Of a stretch of 64,000 nucleotides of DNA, positions 60,586 to 64,000 are shown one piece after another. A program made the position numbers and the translations under genes. Below the pieces are notes generated by a model. It was given only the letters and a program-made list of their open reading frames with translations. It did not search any database and was not told the DNA's origin. Position 1 is the first letter of the stretch. Every line of letters starts with the position of its first letter. The DNA is from Mycolicibacterium lutetiense (lineage in GTDB: Bacteria; Actinomycetota; Actinomycetes; Mycobacteriales; Mycobacteriaceae): NCBI RefSeq assembly GCF_017876775.1, contig NZ_JAGIOP010000002.1:2294001-2358000 (forward strand), written 5' to 3'.

Positions 60586-61634
60586 ACCGCAACAGTGGGT
60601 GGCAGTCGTGGGCCAAGCTGGGCGCCTTCGGCACATCCGGGGTGCTCAGCGCGGTGCTGGTGATCAACACGCTGTCGGTGCCGGTGCGCGGGAGCACCGT
60701 CACGTACCAGGCGCAGTTCAGCAGTGTCGAGGGCCTCAACGTCGGAAACCCGGTGACCATGAACGGTATTCGGATCGGACGGGTGGATTCGATCCGGTTC
60801 GCCCCCGATGCCGACGGCACCAGCCGGGCCGACGTCGACATCGAGGTCAGCTCCGATTTCACCCTCACCAGCAATGTGACCGCGGCGGTGCGCTACGGCG
60901 ACATGCTCGGTGCCCGCTATGTGGCGCTCGCTGATCCGGGCGGCGCCATCATGGATGTCTCCACCGACGATCCGCCGGCGCGCCTGGCCGCCGGTGGCGT
61001 CATCCCACTGGCCCAGACCTCGCCGGCAGTAGATCTGACCGCGCTGCTCAACGGATTCAAGCCACTGTTCGACGCGCTGGCTCCCGAGCAGGTCAACACC
61101 CTGACCCGGGGATTCGTCGAGACCTTCAGCGGCCAGGCCCAGACCTTGACGACGTTGCTCACCCAGATCGCCGCAATGACTTCGTCTTTGAGCAGCAATG
61201 CGGGCATATTCACCCAGCTGATCGACAACATGTCGGCACTGATGCGGACGATGAACACCCGGCAGCCCCAGCTGGAGCAGATGCTGCACGGACTCAACCG
61301 GCTCAGCGCCGCGGTGACCTCCGGGGACCGGCAGTTCGAGACGCTCATCGACCAGGGCAACGCCGTGCTGGCAACGCTGGCCAACACGGTCAACAACTCC
61401 AGTGCCGCATACGGAGACACCATCACCAATCTCGATGCCATGCTGCAGGCCTGGCAGCCCAACACCGAGCAGTTCACCACGCTGCTGGCCCGGCTGCCGG
61501 AGTTCGGTGATGCGATCAACCGGACCTCCAGCTACGGCGGGTTCGTCAGCTTGTACCTGTGCAACTTCACCCTCAAGATCCGCAGCCACGAAGCCAACAT
61601 CTTCGGCAGCAGACATTCCGAGGTGTGTCTGTGA
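60582..61634 (+). CDS. mceB: MceB of mce locus 2
   Basis: A 350-residue Mce subunit beginning MNRNSGWQSWAKLGAFGTSG, with helix GVLSAVLVINTLSVPV and MCE domain (VTYQAQFSSVEGLNVGNPVT, GIRIGRVDSIRFA, RYGDMLGARYVALAD). The helical body ends with two cysteines (YLCNFT, EVCL). ATG 60582 overlaps the mceA stop as ATGA. It ends with TGA at 61632-61634, inside the next start. Confidence 0.9.
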   Translation: MNRNSGWQSWAKLGAFGTSGVLSAVLVINTLSVPVRGSTVTYQAQFSSVEGLNVGNPVTMNGIRIGRVDSIRFAPDADGTSRADVDIEVSSDFTLTSNVTAAVRYGDMLGARYVALADPGGAIMDVSTDDPPARLAAGGVIPLAQTSPAVDLTALLNGFKPLFDALAPEQVNTLTRGFVETFSGQAQTLTTLLTQIAAMTSSLSSNAGIFTQLIDNMSALMRTMNTRQPQLEQMLHGLNRLSAAVTSGDRQFETLIDQGNAVLATLANTVNNSSAAYGDTITNLDAMLQAWQPNTEQFTTLLARLPEFGDAINRTSSYGGFVSLYLCNFTLKIRSHEANIFGSRHSEVCL

Positions 61635-62689
61635 TGTTCCTCGTCAAACTGATCGACCTCTTCGTCGGCGCGGTGATCTTTCTCTTCGTCAAAGATCAGC
61701 GCAAACACAACCCGTCAATTCCCTTGGCGCTGGGGATGATCGGCACCATCACCCTGGTCGCCATCATGGTGGTCTCGGTCGGGATCCCCCGCGCGGTCTA
61801 CCACGTGCGGACCAATGCGTATGTCGCCGAGCTGGCCAACGCCAGCGGCCTGTCCGGGGGCGACCCGGTGTACGTCGCCGGGGTGCCGGCCGGGCGCGTG
61901 GAAGACGTAGCCCTGGCCGGCGACCGGGTCCGCGTCGGCTTCCGGCTGGACAAGGCGCAGGCGCTGGGCAACCGCACCACGGTCACGGTGCGGCTGCGGA
62001 CCGTGCTGGGCAAGCGGTTTCTCGACGTCATGCCCGCGGGAACCGTGAATGGCATGGACTCCAATGTGATTCCGTTGTCGCGCACGACGGTGCCCTACAG
62101 CCTCGACGAGGTGGGCCGCAAAGCCGCCGACACCGCCGAGCACGTCGACCCACAACCGTTGACGGCAATGATGAACACGCTGGCCGAGACCATGCCGGGC
62201 AACAGCACCGAACTCGGCCAGGCACTGGCCGGGATCAGCGCGGCCAGCTCGGCCTTCGCCGACAACGGCGACAAGATCGACGAAATCCTCCGGATCAGCC
62301 GGTCGATGGCCGAAATGCTGTCCCACCAGACAGATTCACTGGCCGACACCGCGGCCAACGCGCAGTACATCGTGTCCTCACTGGCCGCGCGACGTCAGGC
62401 GCTCACCGACATCGTCGCCAACCTGACCGCGATCACGGAGCACCTGGCCGCGATCTACACCGAGAAGCAGGCCGATTTCGGCAGCGTGATCACCGGCCTC
62501 ACCGCGGTCACCGGAACCTTGAAAGCCAACGTGGACAAGATCGATCAGACCCTGCTGAAGATGCCCCCGGCGATCCGCGCCGTCACCAACTCCACCGGCA
62601 ACGGCACCTGGGCCGACGTCAACTCACCATCCGTGGTGATGCCCGACAACCTGTTGTGCTTCCTCAATGTTCAGCGGGAGTGCCGATGA
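61634..62689 (+). CDS. mceC: MceC of mce locus 2
   Basis: A 351-residue Mce subunit with a hydrophobic N-terminus (FLVKLIDLFVGAVIFLFVKD) and a second helix (LALGMIGTITLVAIMVVSVG), one more than most Mce proteins. The MCE domain includes AYVAELANASGLSGGDPVYV, GVPAGRVEDVAL and LRTVLGKRFLDVMPAG. The start is ATG 61634, or GTG 61631 one codon upstream, which would overlap the mceB stop as GTGA. Ends LLCFLNVQRECR. Confidence 0.88.
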   Translation: MFLVKLIDLFVGAVIFLFVKDQRKHNPSIPLALGMIGTITLVAIMVVSVGIPRAVYHVRTNAYVAELANASGLSGGDPVYVAGVPAGRVEDVALAGDRVRVGFRLDKAQALGNRTTVTVRLRTVLGKRFLDVMPAGTVNGMDSNVIPLSRTTVPYSLDEVGRKAADTAEHVDPQPLTAMMNTLAETMPGNSTELGQALAGISAASSAFADNGDKIDEILRISRSMAEMLSHQTDSLADTAANAQYIVSSLAARRQALTDIVANLTAITEHLAAIYTEKQADFGSVITGLTAVTGTLKANVDKIDQTLLKMPPAIRAVTNSTGNGTWADVNSPSVVMPDNLLCFLNVQRECR

Positions 62690-63798
62690 CGCATAAAAAC
62701 CGGAGCATTGCGACCGCCCTCATCGTCGTCGTGTGCGTGGCCGCCGGCGGCTGGTACGTCTTCGGCCGCACCGACCGGGCCCGGACCGTGCACGCCGACT
62801 TCGGCTACATCAACGGCATCTACCCGGGCAGCAAGGTCACCGTGCTCGGGGTGCCGGTGGGACGGGTCACCGCAGTGACACCGCAGGGCACCACGGTGCG
62901 GGTCACCATGACGCTGCCCGACGACGTCACGCTGCCCGCCGAGCCCGATGCCTACGTGGTGAGCCCGGCGCTGATCAGCGACCGCAGCGTCGAACTCGGT
63001 CCGGCCTACAGCGGTTCCGGACCCACCCTGGCCGACGGGCACGTCATCGGAGCCGACCACAGCCACTCCCCGATCACCTTCGACACCATGCTGGGCAGCC
63101 TGAGCACACTGACCTCGGCGATCGGTCCGCAACAAGGTGACATCGGGGCGGTGCTGAGCCGCGGCGCCGAACAGTGGCACGACCAGGGCAAGCTGTTCAA
63201 CTCCGCGATGCGCAACCTCAGCGCCGCCAGTGGCGTCCTCGGCGCCCGGGCCGAAGACATCGGCGCGGTGGTGGACAACCTCAGCACGTTGATGGCCGCG
63301 TTCAATCAGCGGCAGGTGTCGCTGAACCAGATGGTCGACGAACTCGGCCAGGTCGGTGGCAGCTGGGCCGACGCCAACGTCGACATCGCCGCGCCCATGG
63401 CCGATCTCAAGGTCGTGCTCGATCAGGTCGACACCTTCGTCGCCCAGCACGGCGACGATCTGGGCACCATCGCGGCCAACCTCAACGCCGTCGGCGACGT
63501 GCTGACCGCCAAGCAACCGCAGCTCGCCGAGTTCATGGACCTGGTGCCGTTGATGATGCAGAACCTGTCCAACACCGTCGGCCCCGACCGGCGCGGCCGG
63601 ATCCGGCTGAACGTGTCCACGGTGCTGACCCAGTTCGCCGCGGCCCAGAACTTCTGCGACCGCAACATGCTGCCGATGTGTGTGGGTGCCGGGATCACCA
63701 ACCCGATCTCCTATCCGATCAGCCGCTCGGACCCGCTGGGCATCGTGTCGGCCGTGACCGGCAACGCACCGGCGCCGAACCCGAAGTACCCGAGGTGA
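62686..63798 (+). CDS. mceD: MceD of mce locus 2
   Basis: A 370-residue Mce subunit. ATG 62686 overlaps the mceC stop as ATGA. Helix IATALIVVVCVAAGGWYVF, MCE domain (VHADFGYINGIYPGSKVTVL, GVPVGRVTAVTPQG, SPALISDRSVELGPAY) and a helical body follow, ending QNFCDRNMLPMCVGAGITNP and a short proline-rich tail. This copy is intact, in contrast to the frameshifted mceD of locus 1. Confidence 0.9.
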   Translation: MTHKNRSIATALIVVVCVAAGGWYVFGRTDRARTVHADFGYINGIYPGSKVTVLGVPVGRVTAVTPQGTTVRVTMTLPDDVTLPAEPDAYVVSPALISDRSVELGPAYSGSGPTLADGHVIGADHSHSPITFDTMLGSLSTLTSAIGPQQGDIGAVLSRGAEQWHDQGKLFNSAMRNLSAASGVLGARAEDIGAVVDNLSTLMAAFNQRQVSLNQMVDELGQVGGSWADANVDIAAPMADLKVVLDQVDTFVAQHGDDLGTIAANLNAVGDVLTAKQPQLAEFMDLVPLMMQNLSNTVGPDRRGRIRLNVSTVLTQFAAAQNFCDRNMLPMCVGAGITNPISYPISRSDPLGIVSAVTGNAPAPNPKYPR

Positions 63799-64000
63799 CC
63801 ATGCGTGTATCCCTGGTTCGCACCGCCACCGGCTGCGCCGTCATCGTCGCCGCTGCCGGCGTGTGGGCGTTGAGCGATGTCGGCATTCAGGATCTACCGC
63901 TCGGTCGCACCTCCCCCACCGACACCATGGCCGTCACCGTGGTGCTGCCCACCGCCGACGGCATCACGATCGGCGCCGACGTCCGCAACGGGCAGAAAGT
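63795..64000 (+). CDS. mceE: MceE of mce locus 2, truncated by the window end
   Basis: About 68 codons are visible. The start is GTG 63795 (overlapping the mceD stop as GTGA) or ATG 63801. The protein opens with MRVSLVRTATGC and then a hydrophobic run AVIVAAAGVWAL, followed by the first strand of an MCE domain (VTVVLPTADGITIGADVRNG). A cysteine sits before, not after, the hydrophobic stretch, so no normal lipobox of the MceE/LprK type is seen. It may be a membrane-anchored rather than lipidated subunit. Confidence 0.8.
   Translation, partial: MTMRVSLVRTATGCAVIVAAAGVWALSDVGIQDLPLGRTSPTDTMAVTVVLPTADGITIGADVRNGQK

Overview
The window is high-G+C actinobacterial DNA from a mycobacterium, most likely a fast-growing Mycolicibacterium-type species. 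The evidence is two complete or near-complete mce/yrbE lipid-import loci, PE-PPE-domain hydrolases, a cutinase, a PknH-type sensor lipoprotein, and a htpX, grcC1, menJ, gpsA, yajQ core. From memory of M. tuberculosis, that core corresponds to the Rv0561c-Rv0566c neighbourhood, here interrupted by an ABC transporter and a mce locus. No phage, insertion sequence, CRISPR array or rRNA was seen. The only RNA gene found is a tRNA-Tyr.

Layout. 1-5.4 kb: tail of a secreted-type protein, a membrane fatty-acid desaturase, and a tightly coupled minus-strand operon (small ORF, GT4 glycosyltransferase, toroid-like protein, GH130). 5.7-11 kb: a frameshifted small basic gene, a PknH_C-type lipoprotein, a Ser/Thr kinase fused to an extracellular family-3 solute-binding domain, and a divergent flippase-like membrane protein with an embedded degenerate kinase domain. 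11-16.3 kb: a cytochrome-b/molybdopterin fusion oxidoreductase, a small secreted protein, a SNF2-like helicase and a proline-rich membrane protein. 16.4-22 kb: cutinase, TetR regulator and two tandem PE-PPE hydrolases, with a perfect 13-bp-arm palindrome between tetR and the pair. 22-27.8 kb: polytopic membrane protein, second proline-rich membrane protein, rtcB, tRNA-Tyr, yajQ. 27.9-31.9 kb: an ssu-like operon (binding protein, ATPase, permease, flavin monooxygenase). 32-42.4 kb: first mce locus on the minus strand (yrbEA-yrbEB-mceA-F-mas-DUF3298-like gene). 43-57.2 kb: gpsA, two secreted proteins, a TrcRS-like two-component system, a SulP-carbonic anhydrase fusion, htpX, grcC1, menJ, tspO, ppnP, a CobW GTPase and a Tat-exported flavin oxidoreductase. 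57.5 kb to the end: second mce locus on the plus strand, cut within mceE.

How the parts work together. Each mce locus encodes a predicted envelope-spanning lipid importer. Nearby cutinase, PE-PPE hydrolases, desaturase and monooxygenase fit a lipid- and envelope-oriented region. htpX, grcC1 and menJ concern membrane quality control and menaquinone. The most suggestive undescribed unit is the 5.9-11 kb signalling cluster: a kinase with a built-in extracellular ligand-binding domain, a flippase-like protein with a degenerate kinase domain, and a sensor-domain lipoprotein.

Two genes carry single-base losses in short homopolymers (5710-5843 and mceD near 36057). In both, restoring one base regenerates a sensible C-terminus. 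These are either real mutations or assembly errors and need checking against reads. Family assignments come from motifs and recalled family knowledge; no database search was possible.
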